From an uncultured Sulfolobales archaeon (lineage in GTDB: Archaea > Thermoproteota > Thermoprotei_A > Sulfolobales > Acidilobaceae): 64,000 bases of DNA. The notes beneath the pieces are model-generated. The model saw only the letters and a program-made list of their open reading frames with translations, was not told the origin of the DNA and did no database searches. The DNA lies in contig CAKZTZ010000018.1 of the NCBI GenBank assembly GCA_937921695.1, positions 1 to 64,000 on the forward strand, read 5' to 3'. Made by a program: the position numbers and the translations under genes. Each line of letters begins with the position of its first letter. Within the stretch, counting starts at the first letter, position 1. Below are positions 46,398-55,293 of the stretch, in pieces.

Positions 46398-48328
46398 CTA
46401 GGTTAACTATTGATTTAAGCATTATAATAGGTGGGCCTCAGGGAGGCGGTGTAGAGTCAGCTGGCCAGATAGCTCTTAAAGTCTTCACTCTCAAAGGCTA
46501 TAATATAATAGGGACTAGGGAATATCACAGCAACATAATGGGGGCCCACAGTTACTTCCACATAAGAGCTTCAAGTGACACCCCTAGGGCTTTGAGGTTG
46601 CCCGTAGATTCTCTAGTAGCTATTGATGCTGAGAGCGTCCTAACCCATGTCAATGATGTAGCTAAAGGTAGTATAGTAGTGTATGATGTTGGCAGCATTA
46701 ACCAGGACGCTTCAACGCTCGCACCAATGGAACACTCTCTTAAGAAGAGGCTTGAGAAAATGTTCTCAGAGAGGGGAGCCCGACCCACTGTGGGCGAAGC
46801 TATCAAACTCTTGGAGGAGAGGGGGGCTAGAACTTTAGATCTCCCACTTAAAGAGCTCTTGAGGAAAGTGTCTGAAGAAACAGGGAGCCCTCTAGCCTCC
46901 ATAGCTAGGACGGTTAACATTATGGGGCTTTCAGCAGCATTATACGCTTTAGGTGTAGAGTTCCCCTACATAGTTAAAGCTGTTGAAGCCCAGTTCGGGA
47001 AGAGGCCTAAAATCTTAGCCCCAAACATTGCAGCCGCCAGGATAGCTGTAGAATATACACACGAGAAATATGGAGCCAGAAACCCCCTACCTGACGGTCC
47101 TCATAAAGGTAGGGTGAGGATGATAGTTACGGGGAACGAGGTTGTGGCTATGGCTAAAATAGTTGGTGGCTTAACATTCGAGTCTTTCTACCCCATAACA
47201 CCCTCATCTGATGAGGCGCACTACATTGAAGAGAACAAGTACTTAGACGTTGGAGACGTTTTTAGGGACGTGGGCTTAGATAAGTTATCTATAGTGACGC
47301 TCCAGACTGAAGACGAGATAGCAGCTATAGGCATGGCTCTAGGGGCCGCCCTCACCGGCGCTAGGGCCTCTACAACTACCAGCGGCCCCGGGTTCAGCCT
47401 TATGAACGAGTTTATAAGCATGGCTGTTGAGGCTGAGATCCCTATAGTCATATCGCTGTGGATGAGGGCGGGGCCTAGTACTGGCATAGCTACTAGGACT
47501 GGCCAGCAGGACCTTTTACACGCTATATTCTCGGGTCATGGAGACACCCCTAAGATCGTGGTAGCTTCAGGGGATCATGTGGAGGCTTTCTATGACGCTA
47601 TAAAAGCCATGAATTGGGCTGAAAAGTTCCAGATCCCGGTAATACACCTTCTAGACAAGTATCTTGCGTCAACCTCGGTCTCCCTAGATGAGTGGGACGT
47701 AGATCCTAGCTTAGTGGAGATTGATAGAGGTAAAAGGGTTTACGGGCCCGTTAAAGATTATAAGAGGTATGAGATCACCGAGGACGGGGTAAGCCCTATA
47801 GCCCCCCTAGGCTTCAACACTATGATTATAAACAGCCTGGAACATGACGAGTACGGGTTTGTCAGCGAAGACCCCATAGATAGGGAGGCTATGGTCTTAA
47901 AGAGGGTTAGGAAAGTCGAGACCATATCGAAGAGTATACCTGAAACTGAGAAAGCATTGTTACACGGAGACCCCGACGCTAAAGTGACTATAGTATCTTT
48001 TGGCTCTACAAAGCAAGCTATACTATCAGCTATGGAGGAGCTTTACCGTGAAGGGGTCAAGGTTAACTTCCTACAAGTAAGAGTCTTAAGCCCTTTCCCC
48101 AGGGATTTAGTATCTAAGGTTCTAGCTGGAGCTGAGAAGATAGTGGGTGTGGAGGCTAACGCTACTGGGCAGTTGTCCTTCCTCATAAGAGCTCATACAG
48201 GCTACAGTGTGGGCCATGTGATCCAGAAGCTTAACGCTAGGCCGCTTTACGATATTGACGTAGTATATGGAGTTAAGAGGATTATTGAAAGCGGGGTTGA
48301 GAGGGTGGTGGTTAACAGTGGCTCGTAG
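46394..48328 (+). CDS. 2-oxoacid:ferredoxin oxidoreductase, fused gamma-alpha subunit
   Basis: 644 residues, the Sulfolobus/Aeropyrum-type two-subunit enzyme. The gamma domain (1-200) opens with GGPQGGGVESAGQIALK (about 13-29); the alpha domain has the YPITPSSDEAHYI motif (about 265), EDEIAAIGMALGAALTGARASTTTSGPGFSLM and RAGPSTGIATRTGQQD. YPITPSSD with SDEA differs from the first Kor's SNEI and is typical of broad-specificity OFORs oxidising pyruvate and 2-oxoglutarate. It overlaps the zinc-finger gene by 4 bases and the beta gene by about 11. Confidence 0.93.
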   Translation: MTRLTIDLSIIIGGPQGGGVESAGQIALKVFTLKGYNIIGTREYHSNIMGAHSYFHIRASSDTPRALRLPVDSLVAIDAESVLTHVNDVAKGSIVVYDVGSINQDASTLAPMEHSLKKRLEKMFSERGARPTVGEAIKLLEERGARTLDLPLKELLRKVSEETGSPLASIARTVNIMGLSAALYALGVEFPYIVKAVEAQFGKRPKILAPNIAAARIAVEYTHEKYGARNPLPDGPHKGRVRMIVTGNEVVAMAKIVGGLTFESFYPITPSSDEAHYIEENKYLDVGDVFRDVGLDKLSIVTLQTEDEIAAIGMALGAALTGARASTTTSGPGFSLMNEFISMAVEAEIPIVISLWMRAGPSTGIATRTGQQDLLHAIFSGHGDTPKIVVASGDHVEAFYDAIKAMNWAEKFQIPVIHLLDKYLASTSVSLDEWDVDPSLVEIDRGKRVYGPVKDYKRYEITEDGVSPIAPLGFNTMIINSLEHDEYGFVSEDPIDREAMVLKRVRKVETISKSIPETEKALLHGDPDAKVTIVSFGSTKQAILSAMEELYREGVKVNFLQVRVLSPFPRDLVSKVLAGAEKIVGVEANATGQLSFLIRAHTGYSVGHVIQKLNARPLYDIDVVYGVKRIIESGVERVVVNSGS

Positions 48329-49250
48329 ATGGCTTGATTACAAGACCGGTGCTTGGGTGCAGTGGTGCCCCGGCTGCGGGGACTTCGGCATATTAAACTC
48401 TATCTACGGAGCGCTCGCGGAGCTTGATATAGATCCTACGAATCTCGTAGTAGTGGGGGGTATAGGTTGCTCGTCAAGGTCAGTCTATTACATTAAGGGT
48501 AATAATGTTCACACTATCCATGGAAGAGCTATACCTATAGCTTCGGGGATAAAGCTAGCTAACCCGGAGTTGACAGTTATAGTCACAGGGGGTGATGGAG
48601 ACCTCCTCGGGATAGGTGGGGGGCACTTTACAGCTCTCGGGAGGAGGAACATAGACATAGCAATCTTCATATATGATAATGCCGTCTACGGCCTGACGAA
48701 AGGCCAGGCAGGCCCCACCCTCCCTCTATGGGCTAGAACAAAAGCCCTAGCATACCCTAATATTCAAGGTAGCGTTAACCCTCTACTTCTAGCTTTCGCT
48801 GCAGGCTATACTTTCATAGCTAGGGGCTACGCTTACCATGTAAACCAGCTCAAGGGGCTCGTAAAAGCAGCCATACAGCATAAGGGTTCAGCTGTTGTAG
48901 ACATACTGCAGCCTTGCCCTACATATAACGATTTCATGACCCAAGAATGGTATGAGAAACGCATATATTACCTTAACGAGGAGGACCCGACGTGGGACCC
49001 GGTGATTAGGAGCCCTGAGGATATGAAAGTTAAAGCTCCTAGAATCCTAGAGAAAATGCTGGAGACAGGGGATAGAATCCCCCTAGGCATATTCTTCCAA
49101 GATCTAACAAAAGATACTATGGAGGAGAGGCTGGAAAAGGCTATGCCAGGCTATCTCAGAACGCCCCCAGCTAAGAGACCAATAGACGTTAAAGGTAGGA
49201 TAACACTCCACCCCTTCAAAATATTTAAAGATAAACTGTTGGAAACGTAA
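48318..49250 (+). CDS. 2-oxoacid:ferredoxin oxidoreductase beta subunit
   Basis: About 310 residues from the GTG at 48318, preceded by GAGGGTGGTGG as ribosome binding site; the longest frame starts at 48267 but would overlap the alpha gene by 62 bases. CPGCGDFG (about 17-24) and GDGDLLGIGGGHF (about 93-105) are cluster and TPP motifs, then YGLTKGQAGPT. It completes the two-subunit enzyme. Confidence 0.92.
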   Translation: MARRWLDYKTGAWVQWCPGCGDFGILNSIYGALAELDIDPTNLVVVGGIGCSSRSVYYIKGNNVHTIHGRAIPIASGIKLANPELTVIVTGGDGDLLGIGGGHFTALGRRNIDIAIFIYDNAVYGLTKGQAGPTLPLWARTKALAYPNIQGSVNPLLLAFAAGYTFIARGYAYHVNQLKGLVKAAIQHKGSAVVDILQPCPTYNDFMTQEWYEKRIYYLNEEDPTWDPVIRSPEDMKVKAPRILEKMLETGDRIPLGIFFQDLTKDTMEERLEKAMPGYLRTPPAKRPIDVKGRITLHPFKIFKDKLLET

Positions 49251-49302
49251 GCTTCCATATAATAGTTTCCCTCAACATAATACTGTAACCGGGCACTAGG
49301 GT

Positions 49303-49860
49303 TTGAGCGAGGATGAGAGTAGGAGAGTTAAAATAACCCCGCCTAAGGATGATTTGGAGAGAATAGCTAGCATGGCCGCAGAGAAAGCTGCCGCTATAGT
49401 GTCTAGGAGGGTGATCTCAGAGCTTAAAGCAATAAGAGATTCTATTGAGAGAATAGAGAAGGAGATAGAAGAGTTAAAATCCCAGTGTAAACTCGGGGAG
49501 CCTCGCAAGACAGAGAGGCGGAAAGAGGATGCCCAGGCTAGGCCCCAGCTTTTAGAAACTATTAGGAAGAAAGGGTATATCCTGGCGAGCGACGCCAGAA
49601 AGCTTGGCTTGAGCCCGACTGCGTTAGTCAGCGAAGCTTCAAGGCACGGGCTTATAGTGTTAAACGCGGGGGGAGACGCTATTGTAATGAGCGACCAGGC
49701 TTTTAGAGAATTCAGTTCTATCCTCGACGAGATAAGGACTAGTGACCCGGAGGAGGCTTCAAAAGCTGCGGGAGAATATTCCAGGGCTTTCAACACCCTC
49801 AGGAGGGCCGGGGTAATATACTATAGCCAGAAGAGAGGGAAATGGGTCATGATAGAGTAG
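49303..49860 (+). CDS. Coiled-coil and winged-helix-like hypothetical protein
   Basis: 185 residues. Residues 15-62 are a heptad-like charged helix (coiled coil). Residues 82-120 (PQLLETIRKKGYILASDARKLGLSPTALVSEASRHGLI) look like a winged-helix motif, and 145-180 like a C-terminal strand pair. Crenarchaeal proteins of this build are often DNA- or RNA-binding. It overlaps or adjoins the DUF424 gene, so is likely cotranscribed. Unknown function. Confidence 0.55.
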   Translation: MSEDESRRVKITPPKDDLERIASMAAEKAAAIVSRRVISELKAIRDSIERIEKEIEELKSQCKLGEPRKTERRKEDAQARPQLLETIRKKGYILASDARKLGLSPTALVSEASRHGLIVLNAGGDAIVMSDQAFREFSSILDEIRTSDPEEASKAAGEYSRAFNTLRRAGVIYYSQKRGKWVMIE

Positions 49861-49871
49861 GTGTTCGCGTA

Positions 49872-50186
49872 ATGGGCAGGTTTCACGCTAGAGTAATAGA
49901 GCTTGAAGAGGGCCAGCTAATGGTTACAATAGTTGACGAAGAAGCTTTAGGAGCTAAGGCTGTAGATCCTGAGAGGGGCCTAGTAATAGATGTTAAGAGA
50001 GACTTCTACGCGGGAACCTTAATAGACGATGAGGAGGTAGAACGCTTACTCGAAGAGGCAACCATACTAATACTTGTAGGAGCTAGAATAGTGAGGAAAG
50101 CCATAGACTTAGGGCTCGCACACCCAGGCTCAATACTTAAAATAGGGAACCTCGAATACACTCAAGTCTACAAGATCACATACTAA
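49872..50186 (+). CDS. DUF424 family protein
   Basis: About 104 residues from ATG at 49872 (AGGTG 8 bases before); the longest frame starts at 49842. Core EEALGAKAV...FYAGTLIDDEEVERLLEEATILILVGARIVRKAIDLGLAHPGSILKIG matches DUF424, a small archaeal protein often encoded near translation or tRNA genes. Here a tRNA-Trp follows. Function unknown. Confidence 0.75.
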   Translation: MGRFHARVIELEEGQLMVTIVDEEALGAKAVDPERGLVIDVKRDFYAGTLIDDEEVERLLEEATILILVGARIVRKAIDLGLAHPGSILKIGNLEYTQVYKITY

Positions 50187-50271
50187 TCCGAACAAGAACA
50201 CCCCGGAAACACTGAGCTCACTAAGCTAACTAAGCTTTATATCCTCCCAGCTAAAGTATATAGCATGGCGC

Positions 50272-50372
50272 GGGCCCGTAGCTCAGCCAGGCAGAGCGGC
50301 GGACCATGCCGAGCGTGTGGGCCGAGGCTCCAGACCCGTAGGTCGGGGGTTCGAATCCCTCCGGGCCCACCA
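50272..50372 (+). tRNA. trnW: tRNA-Trp (CCA anticodon) with a non-canonical intron
   Basis: Acceptor GGGCCCG (50272-50278) pairs with CGGGCCC (50362-50368); the T arm GGGGGTTCGAATCCCTC is normal, and CCA is encoded (50370-50372). The anticodon loop is CUCCAGA (anticodon CCA, 50330-50332). To close the anticodon stem (GCGGG/CCCGU) a 24-nt intron at about 50303-50326 must be removed, between positions 30 and 31. Alternative isotype reading (CAU at 50304-50306) does not give a proper loop. Confidence 0.75.
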
Positions 50373-50587
50373 CAATAAGGCTCAGGGCTCCATCCACCAT
50401 TAACGTCGAAAGCAACAACCTTCCGACTTTAACCCACTTAATCACAGTAGCTTTAACAGCATCGAGGATCTCGGCGAACTAGCTAGTGGTGATTCTCATA
50501 ACTTTCTCAAGGACAAACATTCTATAACGTTTATTAGGGGATCCCTAAAGTTGTTAGACTGGAAGGTTTACTGGGAGGTGTCTGGGT

Positions 50588-51220
50588 TTGCTGTATCATG
50601 TTGGTATAATTCCTGACGGTAATAGGAGGTGGGCTAGGCTTAGAGGTTTAGGTCTTCGAGATGCTTATGAGGCTGGCTATTTGAAGCTTAAGAAAGTTTT
50701 AGAGTGGCTCTTGGAGTTCGATGTTAAGCATGTGTCTATATATGCTATGAGCTGGGAGAATTGCACTTATAGGAGCGAGGCGGAGAAGAAGATCCTTTAT
50801 AGTATATTGGGTAGGGCTCTGAGGGAGGCTAGGAGCGATTCCCTCCTCAAAAGGCATAACGCGAGGATCGTGGTGACAGGTGATCTGAGCATGGTGCCGG
50901 AGCCTTTAAGAATGGAGATAGAGAGTCTTAGAGAAGAAACTATTAATGGGGGGGAGAAGCTGGTTAACATAGGCCTCTGTTATAGCCTGGAATGGGAAAT
51001 AAGAACTTATAAGGGGGCTAAGCTCCCCTCCCTGAACATGCCTCAAATAGACCTAGTTATAAGAACTGGGGGGATGAGAAGGATGAGCGGCTTCTTCCCC
51101 CTCCTAGTAGAGTATGCAGAACTCTACTTCACAGACACCCTGTGGCCAGACTTCAGCAGGCAAGAGCTTGCTGAAGCTATAGACTGGTTTTATAAGCAGA
51201 AGAGGAACTTCGGCAGGTGA
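50588..51220 (+). CDS. uppS: Isoprenyl cis-diphosphate synthase (UppS family)
   Basis: 210 residues. Makes the long cis-polyprenyl diphosphate used as lipid carrier for glycosylation. IIPDGNRRWARLRG (about 6-19) is the catalytic Asp and diphosphate site; SIYAMSWENCTYRSEAE (about 50-66) and LVIRTGGMRRMSGFFP followed by FTDTLWPDF (about 155-180) are family signatures. TTG start at 50588 after a GGGAGGTG ribosome binding site. Short for the family but has all motifs. Confidence 0.9.
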   Translation: MLYHVGIIPDGNRRWARLRGLGLRDAYEAGYLKLKKVLEWLLEFDVKHVSIYAMSWENCTYRSEAEKKILYSILGRALREARSDSLLKRHNARIVVTGDLSMVPEPLRMEIESLREETINGGEKLVNIGLCYSLEWEIRTYKGAKLPSLNMPQIDLVIRTGGMRRMSGFFPLLVEYAELYFTDTLWPDFSRQELAEAIDWFYKQKRNFGR

Positions 51221-51223
51221 AGT

Positions 51224-52324
51224 TCACGACCTTAAAACTCTAAGGAGGAGCTCTAATAGGCCTGCTAGAGCAGCGCCCACAACAATATTAGGTATGAACC
51301 TACTGTAGAGCATGGATTGGAGGAGCCCCTCAGTTAAGCTCACAGCCCCTCCCTCTAAGCTTTTATCCAGGTTGACCCCGAGGCTGTGGAAAGCTGAAGC
51401 CACGAAAACCATTACAACCATAATAGCTATAGAGCTTAAAACCCCAATGTCGCCCCTGACAAGCTCCCTTAAAACCCTATCTATCAACACGTAAAGCGCC
51501 GCTCCCAGGAGTGCTATGGGGACTCCGAGACCTAGAAAGCTTATAACAGCTTCTCTCAGGCCCCAGCTAGAGTATGAATAGTATGTTATGAGGCCGCCGC
51601 CAGCCACGAATATGAGGAATATCGCTAGGGAGGCTAACTTCATATAAGGCATTTCCCTCAAATCACCTATCATTGATTTAAAAGCAGAGACTATTAGGGT
51701 CTCTAACCCAAACCCTCTAACCAGTAATGCTAGGCCGAGTATAAGGATCGCTATCTTCAAGGCCTCTAATAGTAGGTTGAATAGGGATAGGAGTGCTATA
51801 ATTGCTAGAATTAAGCCTGGAACCCCTAAAGTGTACTTAGAGAACCTCGGCTCCGACGAGGCTTTCCTAAAATACTTTAGCAAGAGGGCATAACTAGCTT
51901 CTATAGAAGCATGCTGCTCAACTACAATCCTCTTAACCGCCGCTATGGGAGCTATATCGCTTAAAATCTCCGCAACCATAACCTCATCTAACCCGTCACC
52001 GACTATGTAAAGTTCAGGCTCAGGATTATAGTTCTCTATGAGCCCCTTAACTCTCTCCTTTATTTTAACCTGAGCCTCAACAATATCACGCCTATGGCCG
52101 CCCACTATTGCAATATCAGGGTCTAGGCCTCTGGCTTTAAGCTTCCTGTAGAGGCTTAGACCCGAGAATATGGCGTTCAAATCTGCATCTTCAGGTCTCT
52201 CTTCGGAGTATTTTAATGCTGCCTTTAAAACTTCCTCCTCCCCCCTAACGACACTGATGCCTAGCACGTCGGAGATGTCGTCGTCAAGATCCACTACTAT
52301 AATGAGGGGCTTAGCTCCAACCAT
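51224..52324 (-). CDS. DUF373 family membrane protein
   Basis: 366 residues. The soluble N-terminal half (IVVDLDDDISDVLGISVVRGEEEVLKAAL, PEDADLNAIFSGLSLYRKL, VAIVGGHRR) is the DUF373 domain, followed by several helices (about 165-330). The Asp cluster DLDDD suggests a Rossmann-like or phosphohydrolase-like site. Function unknown. Converges with uppS, 3 bases between the stops. Confidence 0.75.
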   Translation of the reverse strand: MVGAKPLIIVVDLDDDISDVLGISVVRGEEEVLKAALKYSEERPEDADLNAIFSGLSLYRKLKARGLDPDIAIVGGHRRDIVEAQVKIKERVKGLIENYNPEPELYIVGDGLDEVMVAEILSDIAPIAAVKRIVVEQHASIEASYALLLKYFRKASSEPRFSKYTLGVPGLILAIIALLSLFNLLLEALKIAILILGLALLVRGFGLETLIVSAFKSMIGDLREMPYMKLASLAIFLIFVAGGGLITYYSYSSWGLREAVISFLGLGVPIALLGAALYVLIDRVLRELVRGDIGVLSSIAIMVVMVFVASAFHSLGVNLDKSLEGGAVSLTEGLLQSMLYSRFIPNIVVGAALAGLLELLLRVLRS

Positions 52325-52421
52325 AGCCCTACTCTTCTCCTTTAAATATTAGAACCTTTTTAAAGGTAAAAACTTTAACCTAAGCTTGAATAATCCTAGA
52401 AGATAAGGTTTAAGCTAGCTG

Positions 52422-52709
52422 TCACATAGACTCCTGAGGGTTCACGGGCTTCTCCTGGGCTCTCAAAGTATTAACTATAGTCGCAGCTAGATGTTGAGGT
52501 TTAGTGTACCACTTATCATACGTGTATTTTTTGCCTTTATAGGAGAGCTCCACATAGTCTTTAAAGTCCTTGATATACATAACAACATCCTTATCTCTCA
52601 CAATGTTAATCGAGTCTCTACTAGCGCCAGCTACCTTCAACCCGTACTTAGCTACTTCCTCCTTTATCAAATCCCTCAACTGCTCTAAATACTCGCTCAT
52701 TCCATTCAC
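52422..52709 (-). CDS. Small conserved-looking hypothetical protein
   Basis: 95 residues, charged, with a helix (5-25), a beta-rich middle (SINIVRDKDVVMYIKDFKDYVELSYKGKKY) and no recognised motif. Alone on the minus strand, downstream of an AT-rich promoter-like region. Plausibly real given codon pattern and length. Confidence 0.45.
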   Translation of the reverse strand: MNGMSEYLEQLRDLIKEEVAKYGLKVAGASRDSINIVRDKDVVMYIKDFKDYVELSYKGKKYTYDKWYTKPQHLAATIVNTLRAQEKPVNPQESM

Positions 52710-52967
52710 CTAGGGTTTTTGCGTCTAGAAAGGTTTTAATATGTTAATGAAACCTTAAAACAGGTTCGCTACATTAAACGAGGCATAAGCTTAAACTCCA
52801 GGATCTAGCTTGTGTTTCGTAACATCAAAAAGTCTATCACCAAAGCCTTCTCCACATAACTAAATTCTCAGGGTTATCATATTGTTTAAGAAGCTTTATA
52901 AGGCTAGGAAAGAAATGAGAAACCCCACATTAGCACTTCTACTGTAAAAAGGATTAGAACAAGTGAG

Positions 52968-53198
52968 TTGAAAGCCGTTAGGATCTGCGAGCTCTGGACG
53001 GCTCCTGAGAGTGTGATTAGAAGGATACTCTCTGACATGGCTAGGGGGAGGTTAGAGCTGTCATCTACATTAGAGTTTCTTCTCGTAAGCAGAAAACTGA
53101 AGGGGATCTTGATAGGCTTAGGAGTTATTGTTCAGTTCAGGATTGCAACATATGTAGCTAGCAGGTTAAACGAAGATAGAATAGGCTTAACAAGTTAA
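52968..53198 (+). CDS. Small hypothetical protein
   Basis: 76 residues from a TTG start, ending in SRKLKGILIGLGVIVQFRIA, a possible membrane-associated segment. Not recognised. Lies in a 580-base gap between genes with no clear ribosome binding site, so it could be a chance frame. Confidence 0.3.
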   Translation: MKAVRICELWTAPESVIRRILSDMARGRLELSSTLEFLLVSRKLKGILIGLGVIVQFRIATYVASRLNEDRIGLTS

Positions 53199-53291
53199 TA
53201 GATATGTATTATAAAAGGTGGAACAGCCTATCATATAGTGGTAATATAACTTAAAAGTATTGACTCCCATCATGGAAACTGGGGGGTTCCT

Positions 53292-53879
53292 ATGAAGGTT
53301 GTGGCTGTCGGCAGCCTCAACCCTGTTAAAGTGGGGGCGGTCAAAAGGACTTTCTCCCGGTTCCTAGACGTTGTTGTGAAGCCTGTTGAAGTAACACCTA
53401 CTATTCCCAGGCAGCCTATAGGGTCGCGTGAAATATTATTGGGGGCTCTGGAGAGAGCGCTCGTAAGTATAGGTCTCGTAGGCGAAGCGGAATGGGGTGT
53501 GGGGGTCGAAGCAGGCCCTATAGAGTTCTACTCTAGCAGCGGTTTCTTAGAGACTCAGGTTGCTGCTATAGTCGATAGGGATTGTAAAGTTAGTATAGGC
53601 CTCAGCCCTTCCTTCGAGCTGAGTCCTTCCACCGTAGAGCTGATGATGTCAGGCTTAGAGCTCCTCCAAACCATGGAAATCCCCAGGGCTATAGGAGACC
53701 TAGGGGATCTTATAGGCTATATAGGCTACGCCACCGAAGGACATATGACGAGAATGGAGTTTACTGAAGCAGCATTATTAATGGCCTTAGTCCCCAGAAT
53801 AACGGGGGCCGAATGGCTAGCTAAGGTAGACCTAATATCTGAAATGCTAGGCGTTAACCTTAAATGCCAGCTTTCCTAG
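53292..53879 (+). CDS. Inosine/xanthosine triphosphatase family (DUF84/YjjX)
   Basis: 195 residues. Starts with VVAVGSLNPVKVGAVKRTF (about 3-21), then EVTPTIPRQPIGSREILLGALERA, WGVGVEAGPIEF and GLSPSFELSP, the DUF84/YjjX pattern. Such enzymes hydrolyse non-canonical or damaged purine nucleoside triphosphates. Stands alone, ATG at 53292 behind GGGGGG. Confidence 0.85.
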   Translation: MKVVAVGSLNPVKVGAVKRTFSRFLDVVVKPVEVTPTIPRQPIGSREILLGALERALVSIGLVGEAEWGVGVEAGPIEFYSSSGFLETQVAAIVDRDCKVSIGLSPSFELSPSTVELMMSGLELLQTMEIPRAIGDLGDLIGYIGYATEGHMTRMEFTEAALLMALVPRITGAEWLAKVDLISEMLGVNLKCQLS

Positions 53880-54208
53880 GAGGCACCTGTATTGATATTA
53901 AAGGTTTGCAATAGCGATGACTATTTTCTTGATTGCGTTTCTAGAAAGCATTTATGAGCTTTGCCCGCCTTTATAATCATAGGGATTATGGGAGAAAAGC
54001 CCCAAGTCCCCCAAAGTATAGCATAAATGAGAGCCTCGGCTCCGTTGGGCTCTACGGCCGCCAAGACACACCTGGACAAATATCCAGGGACAAGCTGTGC
54101 CGGCTCTTATGGAAACACGTCTCCCTTAACACTAAATAGTGTCTTATCGGTTTTGGAAACCTAACACCTTAAAACTCTCACTGCCCAACACTATAAGGGT
54201 GTGGTCTT
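53880..54208. other. Intergenic region with a structured segment
   Basis: No convincing gene. Bases 54030-54035 pair with 54102-54107 and enclose a CGGC/GCCG pair (54037-54040/54057-54060) and a 6-bp hairpin (54071-54076/54083-54088), which could be a small structured RNA of about 78 nt. The last bases are the PCNA promoter region. Confidence 0.3.
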
Positions 54209-54991
54209 TTGAGCCTAGAGGAGGAGCTTTTAAGCCCTATAGCTAGGATAAGATACCCTGATGCTAAGACGTTTAAGGAGTTTGTGGAGGTTTTATCTAA
54301 ACTTCTGGATGAGGCTAGGTTTACCGTCACAGGATCTGGGTTGAAAGTCGCTGGTATGGACCCGGCTAGGGTATCCTATATAGAGGTTGTAGTGCCCAGG
54401 GAAGCTTTCCTAGAGTATGAAATAGGGGAGGGTAGAGAATCCGTAGACATGGGGTTAAACTTGAAGGCTCTCAGCGAGGCGATAGAAGGGAGGAAGGGGG
54501 TCCCTGTAGAGTTTAGAATAGCCCCGGAAAAAGTCCTAGTGGTCGTGGAGGGCACTATTAGCAAGAAATTCCTATTACCCAATTTCGAGGTTTCAACGGA
54601 AGAAATAGAGAGTATAACCATAGAGCACGACGTAACAGCCACAGTTTTAAGTGATACCATTGCGAAAGCTATAAACGATATAGGGGCGGTATCCGACCTA
54701 GTTGAGATAGAGGCCAGTGAAGACAACATAGTCTTCAAGTCGCAGAGAGAAACAGGAGCCAGGGTGTCCCTCAAACTTACACGCGACACCTCAGCCCTGA
54801 TAGACCTAAACGTTAGAACCCCCTCAAAAGCAGCCTTTGACATCTCATACCTTAAAAACGTGATCAGACTAGCGCGCATAGCTGACACTGTTGACGTTAA
54901 ATTCTCAGCAGAGAAACCCCTAGAACTCAACTTTAGAAGCCCCGACGGGAGCATCATAAGATACATAGTAGCACCCTCCGCATCCACTTAG
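54209..54991 (+). CDS. pcn: Sliding clamp PCNA
   Basis: 260 residues, the usual PCNA length. Features: ARIRYPDAKTFKEFVEVLSKLLDEARFTVTGSGLKVAGMDPARVSYIEV (first domain), the interdomain LKALSEAIEGRK, and the second-domain SKAAFDISYLKNVIRLAR, then LNFRSPDGSIIRYIVAPSAST. One PCNA is seen in this window; crenarchaea often have two or three elsewhere. TTG start at 54209, 15 bases after a GTGTGGTC. Confidence 0.93.
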   Translation: MSLEEELLSPIARIRYPDAKTFKEFVEVLSKLLDEARFTVTGSGLKVAGMDPARVSYIEVVVPREAFLEYEIGEGRESVDMGLNLKALSEAIEGRKGVPVEFRIAPEKVLVVVEGTISKKFLLPNFEVSTEEIESITIEHDVTATVLSDTIAKAINDIGAVSDLVEIEASEDNIVFKSQRETGARVSLKLTRDTSALIDLNVRTPSKAAFDISYLKNVIRLARIADTVDVKFSAEKPLELNFRSPDGSIIRYIVAPSAST

Positions 54992-55293
54992 TGAAACGCA
55001 CGTCAAACATATATGATATCCAAATATAGCAGCCTAAACCCTACCCCCAACCACACGTTATATAGAACTCACGTATCTAGTGTTAAGGGATAAGTGCCTC
55101 CACAAGAGCTGGCAGCTCGAGTCTCACATAGTTGTCGGTATTAACTACTAGGCCATAATCCCCTCATGTTTTACAGTAATCTTCTTAAGGGTTTTCATAT
55201 CACCTTCCTCTGAAGTTTGCACAACTAGGGTCTACGCTAGTTGAAATTCTGGTTTAACCTAATGCTTAATAGGGCTCCCTAACTGTAGAGGCT
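54992..55293. other. Intergenic, no gene seen
   Basis: About 300 bases between PCNA and uL2. AT-rich, with several TATA-like segments (for example near 55240-55270) that would serve uL2. No tRNA, repeat or open frame of note. Confidence 0.6.

Noticed and set aside
50251-50445. Protein frame of 64 codons on the minus strand
   Set aside because: It runs through tRNA-Trp; VGPEGFEPPTYG is again a translated tRNA.
53954-54139. Frame of 61 codons before PCNA
   Set aside because: No ribosome binding site or recognisable sequence; it overlaps the candidate structured RNA and is left unannotated.
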